From the NCBI GenBank assembly GCA_028752905.1, contig JAQNBH010000014.1, forward strand, positions 30,404,276 through 30,468,275: 64,000 nt of DNA, read 5' to 3'. A program made the position numbers and the translations under genes. The DNA is from Cladorhizidae sp. MBARI D1340-BT2. Lineage: Eukaryota > Porifera > Demospongiae > Poecilosclerida > Cladorhizidae. Shown here piece after piece: positions 1 through 27,774 of this stretch; positions within the stretch are counted from its first letter, which is position 1; each line of letters opens with the position of its first letter. The notes beneath the pieces are model-generated. The model searched no databases and was not told the DNA's origin. It saw only the letters and a program-made list of their open reading frames with translations.

Positions 1-169
1 CGCCGGTTCCGATTTTCCGTATATTTGGCTTCGAAACATCCGGCTATGGACCTCGTAAATGGCTATGCCCCCTCTGTAAATCTCCGGTTATTCTGGCTGG
101 GAGGAGGAGCTAGATGTGTAAATCGACGTCGAGTGTGAAGAAAGCTGGAAGTTAGCAGCGGTTCCCAAT
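1..169 (+). promoter_or_regulatory. 5' leader / proximal promoter of VPS39
   Basis: These bases precede the first VPS39 ATG (170). No TATA box is obvious. The sequence is moderately CpG-containing, unlike the intron that follows, which suits a housekeeping promoter and 5' UTR. The transcription start cannot be placed from sequence alone. Confidence 0.4.
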
Positions 170-16718
<16,549 letters not shown>

Positions 16719-16999
16719 GTGAGTCTATACAGACAAGATATTTGTGAATTATATATACATGTATATACATATTAACTCGATTTCAGTTTAGAACTAGCAT
16801 TCCAGCCTTTTGCCGAGCGATTCAGGCAGAGAGAAGGAAACAGTTTCCCCCCCTTTTTATCCTTTTTTTCCTTTTCCTTTTTTTCCCTCTTCTTTTTTTC
16901 CCCCTTCTTTTTTCCCTTTTTTTAACTCTTTTTTTCTTCCTTCTTTTTCCCCCCTTTCCCCCCTTCTTTTTCCCCCTTCTTCCCCCCCCCCTGTGTTAG

Positions 17000-17049
17000 A
17001 TGGAGCAGAAGTTGACCACCTACATAGTGTACCTGCAGCTCTTGTGTAA
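17000..17049 (+). CDS. Possible short terminal exon of VPS39
   Basis: A 150 bp T/C-rich tract ends in TGTTAG at 16999, a textbook acceptor. Spliced in the phase set by exon 12, it adds 16 codons (DGAEVDHLHSVP...) and a TAA. In another frame the same bases read MEQKLTTYIVYLQ, which faintly resembles the next conserved VPS39 helix. This could be a frameshifted exon 13 or a chance acceptor. Confidence 0.25.
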
Positions 17050-17400
17050 CTCAGTAGTCGCAGCAGCCTACAGTATTGAAGCTTGATTAAAGATGCCATA
17101 GACATGCAGAGCTAGCAGCAGGCAGTTATCGAGTTCCTGGTCGCTATTATTGTCACCAAGGAGTTCGTTCAGTTCAATCTCTTTTTCAACCTCCTCTCCA
17201 GGGAGGTGACTTGGATCTTTTCCATCACTGTCAGTCTCTTTCAATGGCTGGTGAGTAGCTTCAGCAATGGCTGGAACAATTAAAGCTGCATCTCTATCAC
17301 CCTTGAGGCTGTGAATCTCTCCATCTTCAGACCCCACCTGTACAAATAAGCTGCAAACGCAGAAGGATTTCTTTATCAACTCCGCAGCTTTTATAGAGAA

Positions 17401-17740
17401 GTAAAGAGATTTATAGAGGAGTAAAGAGATTTATAGAGGAGTAAAGAGATTTATAGAGGAGTAAATAGATTTATAGAGGAGTAAAGAGATTTATAGAGGA
17501 CTAAAGAGATTTATAGAGGAGTAAAGAGATTTATAGAGGAGTAAAGAGATTTATAGAGGAGTAAAGAGATTTATAGAGGAGTAAATAGATTTATAGAGGA
17601 GTAAAGAGATTTATAGAGGACTAAAGAGATTTATAGAGGAGTAAAGAGATTTATAGAGGAGTAAAGAGATTTATAGAGGAGTAAAGAGATTTTATAGAGG
17701 AGTAAAGATATTTATAGAGGAGTAAAGATATTTATAGAGG
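17401..17740 (+). repeat. 20 bp minisatellite, about 17 units
   Basis: Highly uniform tandem GTAAAGAGATTTATAGAGGA with rare substitutions. Flanked by sequence with no recognised gene. Confidence 0.95.
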
Positions 17741-18450
17741 ACTGCGCACTACCACTAATGATTGATCAACCAGGTGTGCTACAGAGATGGGGCAATCCAA
17801 TATGGGGAATATTGCGCTCCCCGATACACAAGTAACGAGGTCATAAGGTCAGGAACCGCAGGTGATGACACTGCGTGGGACCCAATTATATGCTAACACC
17901 GACCGCATCCCCTTTCACGATAACTCTTATTTGCATTGCATCCTACAATATTAGTGAACGAGGAGGATCATTTTCAAGTTTACGCCATTTTTGTTCAGAT
18001 TGTAGATAATTACTCACTTTTGAAACATTTTCTGTTTCAAAAATATCTTCAAGAGAATAAGTGCAAACATGAATGCAAGGTACAGGACAGGGTCTTCCTT
18101 GAACTGCTTGGAACATTAGTTCCTCTGCTCCTCTACTGGTACACGGCTAACAGGTGCACTTCTCTTGGCCCTCTTGCTTGTGGAGGAGCTGAGTCTGCCA
18201 TTCTTCTCTTCCACATGCATACGGGTGCTTTAACCCTCTGAATGCTGGAGGGGGTTCAATTTTATAGCCTCACTAGCAGGGAAGCAATAATGAATTAACC
18301 AAGACTATCAAGCCTCAGGGCAACTACATAACTCGACAGTGATTCTCTGTTATAGTGACCTCCTAGATCTCTACGGAAGCTACTGAACCCTCAGCGCTGT
18401 GTAGAAGATTGCGTAGCTACAGCAGCCACACACAGCCGGGCAATTCCGCC
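17741..18450. other. No recognised gene
   Basis: Open frames up to about 100 codons exist on both strands (e.g. 17936-18241), but I recognise no family, splice pattern or repeat. May be outer transposon sequence of the element that follows. Confidence 0.35.
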
Positions 18451-21400
18451 GTGACGGAAGTACAAATCAGATAACAAAATCAATCATATCTATATCAAGT
18501 AAGGGGTAGTTTCTTATTTCATTATACATTGGGTTGAAGGTTCACCTGAGGTTGAAATTAAAACAAGAAAAAATTGTAATCTAATTACAGGGAAGGGGAA
18601 ATGCTTTCTTAAGTGCCTGTGACGGAAGTACGCAGACAAATGTGGAATTGCAGGGTACATGGGTTCAGAATTGAAATTCTGTGATTGTACAAGTGACAGC
18701 TCTGTCTTTGTCACACATTTTAAAGGTTGAATGTAGTACTATCTTATGGTAATTCAAAATTTTCTTTAACATGTCCACACGTGATAGGAAACTGTTAATT
18801 AGATCGTGACGGAAGTACAGTTAAATTGTGACGGAAGTACACGTCTGATTATTAACCTGCAATTCCTTAAAATATTACATGTGGAACATTGTCATAACAA
18901 TACTAAGCTCACTTTATGCAAATACTTAGCAGTTCAGTTAATTAGAGATCACTAAAGATGAACTAGCCACGGTGACCAGCAGCAATGGGAGGACTAATAA
19001 GGCGAACAATATCCTTTTTGTGGTAATAAATCATGTCTTAGGGCTGTGGCCATTTCCAGCAGCTACCACTCTTGTGCAGCACACTCACTTCCACCTCCTC
19101 AACATCAGAAATAGCAGTAACCTCCCCAGGATATTGTTCTCCATCGTATACAACCACAGCCCACTGTCCAACGTCCACATCGATAGCATTTAAGGCTGTG
19201 CTTTCGACATCTTCATTGGGGTCTGTGTCTTTGCCATCTTCATTGGGGTCTGTATCTTCGCCATCTTCATTCGGGTCTGTGCTTTCTGCATCTGAAGATA
19301 CCTGAGGGTCAGAGATGCGAATCTGGCATCTTCGGCACTCAGTAGAGTCAGTTGTGTCTGACACTTTGACAAAATCGCTGCCATCAGCTCGAACACAATG
19401 GACTTGGTGACTCCCAGGTACTGCCTTGATGTTCTCCCATTTCCTGTGTAAGAAAGGTGTATGCTGGGCTATGTCTTCCTTAGGGACATATTCAATGTGG
19501 ACTTTTGGGCAGAGTTGTTTTCCGAGGTCTGCATATTGGCTGGGATTTGTCACATGACCTCTTTCAGCCGTCACATGACCTCTTTCAGCCTTCACATGTC
19601 TCCAAACTGCCCTCTTGACAGTGCCTCCAATACCATCAACCACCCCCTTGCCGTGAGATGTGGCAAAGAAGTTCCAACGGATCTACAAATCATGCTCCAT
19701 TTCCCATCTGTGTAGATTTGAAAAAAGGAACCTCTGCTTAAATTGGGATGTCGGGCCATCACTGAAGATGTCGATCTTTTCGATGTCAGGGTAGGAAGCC
19801 TTTAGGTGGGTCATAATGCACTGCATGAAGACATAAACACTATGTTTTGTGTGGTTTAGATCATCTGAAACAATGACCATGCTGCAAGTGTCGGATTCAT
19901 TGCCTTATCCATGCGTGTGCTGTGAAAAGGGTGGCCTGGCCATGGTTCCAGTGAGCTGATTGGATCTCTCGTTGGCTCGCAATGGTGGCATTCTCGGAGA
20001 AATCTACTTGCAGAACGACACTCTTGCCATCACATTCTTTAACTAAGGACTTGAACGATGCTGATTGCTTCCGTTTTGTGTATGTGTGCCGCCGGAAAGG
20101 CCGAACTTGCACTTTGAGCTCTAGGAAGCACTCTTCCACTGTTCCTGTGATGTCGAGCTTCTCCACGCGATTGTCTACACTTCGCCACTGCTGGTAGTGA
20201 GCAATCAGAGCTATTGTCAGGAGTAAACTTATCGATCACATCTTTGCACTTGGAGCATTTTCCATTCATGCATTTCTTTGAGCTGGAATCGCAGGTAACT
20301 TGGTTGATGAACCCTGAAAAATCTGTACTCAAGGTAGTGTGATCTTTCAGAGCCACAAGCAGAAGCCTCACGTTCTCGTGATAGCTACATACACACACTT
20401 GATGTGGAATCTGATCGAATAGCTTCACGTGAGTTGGTCGCAGCTCGCAAAACTTTGCCAGGCCTATCTTGAGTGAAGGATTTTCCTCCTTAAACTTGCT
20501 GTGGGCTTCTCTGAGAGACATAAGCATAAACCGAACCTGCTCTGTCCTTTTGACCTTCTCCCCCCCCTCGGTCCTCTCTCTAATGATGACTCGATTTTTA
20601 CGACCAGGAGCTTGCCACGAAAAGTCGTTGTTTTGATAAAACTCATGGACAAGCCTTTTTGTGTCATCGATGAGTGCAGAGCCATGAGCATGTGGAGAGG
20701 TTGATGGTGTCGATGGTCCAACCACTTTCAGGCCAACTGATTCAGCAAGCTTGCTCACCACACACCGCTGCTTTTGTGGGGACTTTGGCAAACTTGTGCA
20801 TGCCCGTTTTACAGCTTTACCCAATGACTGGGTGGAGCGATAAGGAGTTGCTGCATTGCTGGATTCACTGGGATTTTGAGGAGGTTTCTTAACGGCACGA
20901 AGTTTTCGCAGTCGAAGGCGCTCTTTCATTAGAAATTCCTCTCTCTGTTTCACTGTCATCTGTGCCTTATCTGTGATAAGTGCTGAGCCCTTCCTCTTTC
21001 GACCTTTTTCAAGATAGGCCTTGTAGAGCTCGGGATTTTCCTTGATTTTTGCTCTTCGTTTTTCCTGTCTCTCTCTGGCACTAGCCATTGTTCCTCAGTA
21101 ACTCAGGAGCAGTTTTGTAAGCAAGCTAGCTCTAGGCAACACACCGAATGCAGCTGCTTTGTTATGTACACTACAAACCACCAGATCCTAATATGGCTGT
21201 TGTAAAAAGTACTAGATGTTTACTCTAATCTGACATTTACTCTGAGCTAGCTAAAACAGTGCACCATTAACTGGTGACGGAAGTACGTGACGGCAGTACA
21301 CATGATGTGTACTTCCGTCATGTCTTTTACACCACATGCAGTAGGTGTGGCCTTTTTTTAAGATGTGGATATTATACCCATTAGAGGTCTAAAAGATGAC

Positions 21401-21476
21401 CTGAGTTTGTTTCACACAAAAGTAAACTGTTGATCAAATAACTCGGTCGATGGTACTATTTTTGTGACGGAAGTAC
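18451..21476 (-). mobile_element. Decayed DDE-type DNA transposon with repeated 13 bp flanking motif
   Basis: Boundaries are the outermost copies of GTGACGGAAGTAC; true ends were not found. Copies: 18451, 18619, 18806, 18828 on one side; 21274, 21287 (one mismatch), 21309 (inverted), 21464 on the other. I saw none inside the coding body, which suggests subterminal transposase-binding sites. No clear terminal inverted repeat or target duplication was seen. Confidence 0.55.
19038..21088 (-). pseudogene. Broken transposase-like protein (RNase H-like, unnamed family)
   Basis: Reads 21088 to 19038. The N-terminus is basic (MASARERQEKRRAKIKENPE). A Cys-rich segment with C-x4-C-x2-C (KKCMNGKCSKCKDVIDKF) follows. 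Next come VDFSENATIASQREIQSAHW, VIVSDDLNH, IFSDGPTSQFKQRFLFSNL and SHGKGVVDGIGGTVKRAVW, and a C-terminal GQWAVVVYDGEQYPGEV module. The spaced Asp residues in DFSEN, FSDG and VDG look like an RNase H-fold DDD triad (inference). I recall similar proteins in cnidarian and fish genomes but cannot name the superfamily. Lesions: a frameshift near 20210, another near 19910, and an in-frame TAG at 19685-19683. It also carries an acidic DPNEDGEDT-type tandem near the end. Not functional as it stands. Confidence 0.65.
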
Positions 21477-21479
21477 AGA

Positions 21480-22125
21480 GGCTAAAAATCAATGCCATAA
21501 TTACCGAGCGGACAGCTGTCATTAATTAGATTTTGATGATTCACTTTAAGAAACTCCTAGGAGGTCCAATCATACAATTTTTTCACTGTTTACATGTATT
21601 TTTTAGGATAAGTTAATCTGTCCCTGATATACACCAAAATGGTCATGAATACCTTTCTTATCGTCAATGTTGTTACAAGCATCCCTAATTAAGTGCAAAC
21701 CCGGAAAATTGAAAATCTAATTGTGAAACCTAAAACTACATCCTTTTGGCTTCAAAATGGTGTATTCATGCTAGGATTTGACCACTTTTAAAATTTGACC
21801 TCAGGGTTTCACTTTTCATGGAATTGCCCACATGGGAAATACCCCTTCCTTTTTCTGGTCAGTTGTTTTGCCCCTCTTTGGCTGAAATAAATGCTGAATT
21901 CTATATTCATTGCTATGCTATTCATACAGCTTACCAGGTAAAGTGTAGACATTGTCAAAATAGAGGTCAGTGTTTCATTTAGGGGGGGGGGGGGGGCATT
22001 TGCCCCCTCTTGAATCTTATGTGCCCCCCCCCCCCCCCCCCCTTGGAATTCGGAATTGAAAGGAAAAAAACATTGATCAAAGTTTCGTTAGTCATTGACT
22101 CAAAAGTACAATATACTACATTCAT
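21480..22125. other. No gene; poly-G/poly-C stretch at 21982-22042
   Basis: Contains AGTGTTTCATTTAGGGGGGG and a long C run next to TTGCCCCCTC. Such G/C runs are common at the ends of hAT-like elements in these genomes and may mark the end of the hAT relic that follows. Confidence 0.4.
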
Positions 22126-22129
22126 ACAG

Positions 22130-23484
22130 CAATTCTTCATTGATCAAAGTAAGTTAGTCAAAGTTACTACCGTTTACAAACATATCATACAGCAATTCTT
22201 CTTGGTTTTCTGTTCCATACAATAATAATGGCATCTAACTCCGCATCTGAGAGTTTCTCTGGCGTCTCGATTGCAATCTTCATCACGTAAGAAAGACTAA
22301 TTTGTCTAATTTGGTTTCTAGTTTTGAGTTTTTATCAATTTCATTTGGGAGAAGCTCCTTTCAACTGAAGCAGTGCTAACAGGAACAGTGAGACAGATGT
22401 TTGCCAGAGTGCTGATGTTGGGGGCGATTGTTCTCAGCATTTCGTCAGTACTGAGTTTGGGTAGCTCTGAGTACAAAGTTGCTTTCGGCTGCTTGGATAG
22501 GTAGCTACGAAATGTTTTCCACTATGTTCCGAGTTCAGAGGATATCAGAGCTTCCTTGGTATATTCATCACCCTGCACAGTCTCCGCAGGCAGCTCTGCA
22601 CCGTATGCACCGTAGTGATCGATAACAATTTTTCACCCGCATGCTTGACCATGTACTTACATTTTAGCGCCTAATGAAAACACTCATTACGTGGAGTAGA
22701 GCTTCCTCTAGCCTCGGGTGCTAATTTGAAATCATTAACACTTAGCAATCTGGTATTTATGCAGAGCCACAGGCATTCAGGTTTTGAGGTACCCCCACTT
22801 TAGCTCAAGTAACTTGGCTATCGTTATGCCTATAAAAAATATTTTAGTATCAAAAGAGAGCACACAGAGAGACCTATCTTTTGAGCTATATATATATCAA
22901 GTCCATACCATGTGAAGTTTACAGAATCAACGGAGCTATAAAGTGGTAACCACAAGTTGTTGTTTTTTATTATTAAAAAAATGGTCCTGTCACCCCCTTA
23001 TGGTTTACGCTTTGCTAATTCCCAATGCTTTAGGCTGGTATGTTGAATGATGGATCCCTCTTGTAGTGCTCTGGCTACAGCCATCTCTGCTTCACGGTGA
23101 CAGGATGTGAACATCACTCTTCATGTGACATTTCATCTTCTCAATTGCCTTCTTCCAGTTATTGAAAGGCCTAGAAATCCAGGTTCCTCCTGTTCTTTGA
23201 ATAGATATTCCCCTCTTTCTGCAAACCTTACTAAAGGCTGCTTGCAAATTGTCAACATGATAGCCAAGTGAAGCTCTCTTCCCATTTCTTGTTGTACTTT
23301 TGTTTGCTTGTAGGTAGTCGGTACTTGCTACTACTGAGCTTCTCATGCACAGTTGAACTTGAACAAAGTCTCTTTGCAGGACTTTGCTCCAAACACTATC
23401 AGATTTACTGATCTCATTTTCATCTTCACTACTACTGCTCTTGATGTCAGTCGACTTTGGAGAGCTTGAGGAGGGAATATCCAT
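22130..23484 (-). pseudogene. hAT transposase relic with TTF-type zinc finger and lost catalytic core
   Basis: Two separated pieces on the minus strand. The N-terminal piece (23484-23092, 130 codons) has a Ser-rich start and the TTF-finger-like ending WISRPFNNWKKAIEKMKCHM, typical of ZMYM1-like hAT proteins. The C-terminal piece (about 22620-22130) has EALISSE, FRSYLSKQP and the hAT dimerisation signature NISTLANICLTVPVSTASVE + RSFSQMKLIKT, then a one-base frameshift and the tail ISLSYVMKIAIETPEKLSD. The several hundred residues of catalytic domain expected between them are gone. A copy of a dispersed repeat and a half-MITE occupy the gap. Non-functional. Confidence 0.7.
22786..22975 (+). repeat. 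Dispersed repeat family, copy A
   Basis: Signature TTTTAGTATCAAAAGAGAGC then ACACAGAGAGACCTATCTTT and GAGCTATATATATATCAAGT. Related copies are at about 27775-27960 (inverted), 28976-29124, 43530-43700 (inverted) and 47420-47555. Confidence 0.75.
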
Positions 23485-23536
23485 TTCACTTGTGATATCC
23501 AGAAGTGGAGATTATAGCTTAGTCTGCTTCCATTAA

Positions 23537-23919
23537 CGGGGGGGGCTCTATCTAAAAACGTTGTTGACCTTTAACTGCCCATAACTTTTTAATGTATCAA
23601 TAACTAAAGTGGTTGCTGAATGGCACTTTAGTTATTGCAATTTGGTTTCGCTCCAATCACAGCTGTTAGCTTTGACAAGCTACAAACCAATTTACAGCTT
23701 TTGATTTTTTTTAATGAGTTGTGTGGGTCTGCCAAACGGAGGAGGGTCCTGCCTTGGATGTTTCTGCATGCATATTCTTGCCTCTAGAGCTATTTTATAT
23801 ATTATTGGAAAGCACATAGAACAAGCAACAATTTGAGCATAAAATTATCTACACAAAACAATTATTTTAAAAGTTATGGGCAGTTAAAGGTCAACAACGT
23901 TTTTAGATAGAGCCCCCCC
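23537..23919. mobile_element. 383 bp MITE with TTAA target duplication
   Basis: Terminal inverted repeats of about 50 bp: CGGGGGGGGCTCTATCTAAA then AACGTTGTTGACCTTTAACT on the left, and the complement on the right ending GAGCCCCCCC. TTAA flanks both ends (23533-23536 and 23920-23923). TTAA duplication is diagnostic of piggyBac or Kolobok mobilisation. No coding capacity. Confidence 0.8.
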
Positions 23920-24366
23920 TTAAAGCCTATGAAGTCTATTTTTAGAGCTGTAACTTGATGATGTCATTTTACATAGTGATGTGGGACCATGCATGTATTT
24001 GACTACACAAAAAGTTCATTTGTGGTTAAAACCACCTGATAACCTGCCATTCAGCTAATTGACCTGTGTAATGTTACAGAATGCTAATTAGCAATGTGGA
24101 AGCTGTGTACTTTAGTTCTACATTGCCAGTGCTAGATGGGGGAATATTATACACAGTGAACTCCTCTATATAGTCCAGCCACTGTTGGGTATGGTATCTA
24201 TGGCAACTGCCACATGTCACTTTCAATGACCTATAAAATTACTAGCATGGTTTCATACAGGGGGGGAACCCTGGGATATCCCCCCCAAGAATTTTCACAA
24301 TAAAAATTTATATTAATTAAATTTCTTATTACAGTAACGGGTAACGGGAAAAAAGAGCAGTACATT

Positions 24367-24780
24367 AAATCTATACTACAATTAGGAAAGCTAACTACAG
24401 AATAATAGCACAAGCACAGAACATTCTAGATTATGACACAATTGCATCTTGCCACAGAGTAGAACCACAGAATAATAGCACAAGCACAGAACATTCTAGA
24501 TTATGACACAATTGCATCTTGCCACAGAGTAGAACCACAGAATAATAGCACATGAAACAGAACATTCTAGATTATGACACAATTGCATCTGCTACAAAAC
24601 TATTCTGTGGCAAGATGCAATTGTCATAATCTAGAATATTCTGTCCATGTGCTATTATTCTGTGGTTAGCTTTCCTAATTATAATAGTGTAGATTCTGTG
24701 GCAGCATTAGATTCTATGGCAAGATGCAACTGTGTCATAATCTAGAATGTTCTGTCCATGTGCTAATACTTTAACTAAAA
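24367..24780. repeat. Foldback repeat
   Basis: Left arm has about three tandem copies of CAGAACATTCTAGATTATGA + CACAATTGCATCTTGCCACA. The right arm has inverted copies (TCATAATCTAGAATRTTCTG). Outer parts CTACAATTAGGAAAGCTAAC and GTTAGCTTTCCTAATTATAA also pair. Could extrude a long hairpin. Confidence 0.75.
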
Positions 24781-25229
24781 TCTGGGTGGACATGCCCCCA
24801 GACCCCCCTACTTGTGGCTTGCTTACACACGTCCATCACATAAAGGCCAAACGTTTTGAGTTCCCCACCCCCCCCAAACTCTAAATCCTGTATGAACCCC
24901 TGACTAGTCTAAATGGCCTGTCATTTGTCAGATCAATAGGAAAATGTTATAATCCTCATTGGACTGAGCTAGCACAATACATCATGTACTCTGAAAATAC
25001 ACTTTCTGAGACAATACTTAGCTGAATTAGCTGCACAATCATGCTGATTATGGGATTTTGGTGAGGAGGAATCTATCCATCATATGCAGTACTTATGATG
25101 ACTAAAACATTGAATATTGTGCTGAGAATGCACCAGAATGCGTCTCAGAGAATCAATTTTTTTCAAATTTCCTGGGGGAGACCCCACTAGCTACGGCCAC
25201 ACTTCACACGCTTACAGTACATGTTGTCC

Positions 25230-26577
25230 CCCCTAATTTTTTTAACACACCATTATGCCCCCTGTTGCAAGAACTTCTGGATGAAATACTGGAGGTGATG
25301 TCCAAAGTTATGTAATTTTGTTACTAGATGTAACACAACACGTGTGGCCAATGAATCTTTGGAGGTATTGTCCTCCCTTCCTGTATATAGTGACCAGTTC
25401 TTTGAGTCGGCCAGTACCAATGTCATCATCCCTCACTTTTGTGGGGTTTTGGGCATGTATTGAAGGAAGGATAAACACCCTTTGAAACCAGTCATGCTTT
25501 CATCTATTGCAATTTCCCGATGCAACGTGTAAGATGCCTGAAACCTTTACACCAGTGCTGTCATATATGTCCGGATCTTGAATAGCTTATCATGTCCTGG
25601 TTGACCTCGTCCTACTTGATTCTCATTGTTGGTCAAGTGTAAAAAATTGAGCAACAACAAAAACCTATCTCTTGACATTATGGCAGAGAATGTAGGGATA
25701 TGAAATGGCCAACTTCTGCTCCAGTAGCTCTGGAGAGTGGGATAATCCAGCACTCCCATTAAAATCACCATTACGATGAATCTGTATAGTAAAGTATAAT
25801 TATGTGTCCTGTCATTGGTGGCAAAATATAAATGCTGCCTGTAATGTGTGTGTTGCATGTAATATGAGGTTGCATGTAATGTGTGTTGCATAGGTTTGAT
25901 ATAAGATGAAAGCTTTGTGGGTCAATATTTGCACCATCATGTATTTATGCAAATATAGAGTGTGAGAGTGTCAAGGTTAGATGTGTGTAGCAATTGCTAA
26001 TTAATATTTTATTGTAGGCTTACTAGCATATGTTGGCTTATGTCATTTACCTATACATTTTTTCCAGCGTGAACAGGTGGCGGATGAAGTCATGCTCTCT
26101 TGCTCGTGGGTGTTCGTCAAGGTGCTGCTGGTGACTTGTCAAGTACTGTTTCCCATACCGGTTCGTTTCACACCAGATATCCTTGATGACATTGACGTGA
26201 ATAATTGCTCGAAAGCATCCAGAGGCTCGACCACACCTTATTAGGCCCACCAACAGAAGAACAGAAGATACCACCATGCCACTTGCATCGCCTTCCTCGT
26301 CTACGTCATAACCACCTGCTCCATCCTCACCATGCAAACTAACATCATCCCACCCATCTCGTTCAACCTCATGCCCCACCTTGTACCTTGCACTCTTCAT
26401 CTCATATCTCAACCTCTTCGCCTGGAACCTCGCACTTTTCACCTGGAACCTTGCCCTCTTCACCTGGAACCTTGCCCTCTTCACCTGGAACCTCGCCCTC
26501 TTCACCTGGAACCTCGCCCTCTTCACCTGGAATCTCGCCCTCTTCACATTCATTATCAGCACCTTCATCTCCAACAT
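25230..26577 (-). pseudogene. piggyBac-type transposase relic with one intron
   Basis: Exon 1 (26577-26051) encodes a heptapeptide repeat VKRARFQ, an acidic stretch (DVDEEGDASG), then WCETNRYGKQYL and RREHDFIRH-like sequence. Exon 2 starts at 25781 (acceptor TATACAG; donor GTAAATG at 26050; the Arg codon is split AG/A) and encodes FIVMVILMGVLDYPTLQSYW, MSRDRFLLLLNFLHL, IAIDESMTGFKG and LSFLQYMPKTPQK. These are the MG-x-x, MSRDRF, IDESM and QYMP-K-P landmarks of the DDE_Tnp_1_7 family. Two in-frame stops interrupt it: TAA at 25549-25547 and a TGA where the conserved Trp after QYMPKKP-K is expected. The C-terminal half is missing. Dead copy. Confidence 0.75.
26425..26545 (-). repeat. 21 bp coding minisatellite in piggyBac exon 1
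   Basis: About six units of CACCTGGAACCTTGCCCTCTT (plus strand), read on the minus strand as VKRARFQ heptads that stay in frame. Confidence 0.85.
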
Positions 26578-26639
26578 ATATAATAAATAGAATATTTATT
26601 GGTTATTTATATTGTTGTATTTTATTGCTCTTGCTGTAG

Positions 26640-27770
26640 TAAATAACTTTCCTTCAAGGTAACCATCAAAGTCTCCTTCCCTCATATATATCACTATCTA
26701 GTTCATCCATGAACTTGATAGGAAAGCAAATAATGAAATTCTTCAGGGAGGAGCTAGTGGGTAAGAAGGTAGAGTTCAGCAACTAGAACTGCGCAGAGCT
26801 TGCAAACAGTTGAGAGTTCAGGGTCAGGCGAGGTGAGCAAGATTCGAAAAGAAAGAATTTGTGAGCTGGAATAGTCAGCGCTGCAAAAGCAAGTAAGAAG
26901 CTTAGAATGGCAAGTGAACGTAAGAAACGGCTGCCGATCACCGCACAAAAAAACCATGATTGCGGACTAGCGTCGAGATCCAACAATTTAGCAAGGAGCC
27001 GTTTCGACTATAGTCGCCCTCCCATTTACGTCAAGTTCACGATGGAGTCCGACTTCTGTTTCTGCATGTATCTTCTAAGATACTGGTCCTATAGAGTCAT
27101 TCAACATATCATTTTAAAGCACACAGAAGAAGCAACACTTTGATAACAAAAATAACTGTATAGAAGTAAGGGGGGTAAAGTTATGGCATTAGAAAGTTGA
27201 TATAAAAAAATTCCCTTTGATGTCTCCTCCCTCACGGGTCTTACTCCTGAAGATAAAATCCACCATAACTCAACGATGGATCATCCAAATTGCTTCATAT
27301 TTGAAAGACAGCTTGTACAGATGTTGTGCAATTATATAAACAACAAAACACAAAAACCTCTTTTTGTCAAAAAAATAATGGGTTACAACCCCCTTAACAG
27401 TTGAACGGTTAATTAAATTGGGGAATTTTAATTTTTATACACACTCCAGCCAATCAGCTACTTCTTCCTGTGGTTTTGTCAGTTGCGTTTCCTTACGCCA
27501 TTCACTACTTCTGAGACCGCTGGAACCTGCTTTTACCGTGCTCATCTGCCAGCAAAGATTTTTTTTGGTGATTCCGCCATTTGGAAGGGGATGAAGCTTT
27601 TTTGGACGATTCTGGTATGTTTAATTAACCAACCCATAAATTTCAGGGGCGGATCCAGGAATATTGGAGGGAGGGGGGGGGGGGGGGTTCCTGATCGAGG
27701 TAGCCAACATTGAAAATCATATATATTGTGCTGTTAATTAAGGGGTGACGATTGTATTTTTTACTTTTTT
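26640..27770. other. No recognised gene; G-run at 27655-27687
   Basis: AGGGGCGGATCCAGGAATAT followed by a 14+ G run resembles the start of a hAT-like or other DNA-transposon end. No reading frame with recognised homology. Confidence 0.4.
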
Positions 27771-27774
27771 TTAA

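Noticed and set aside
17936..18241. 101-codon plus-strand frame
   Set aside because: No recognised domain, splice logic or conservation signal; cannot be supported as a gene.
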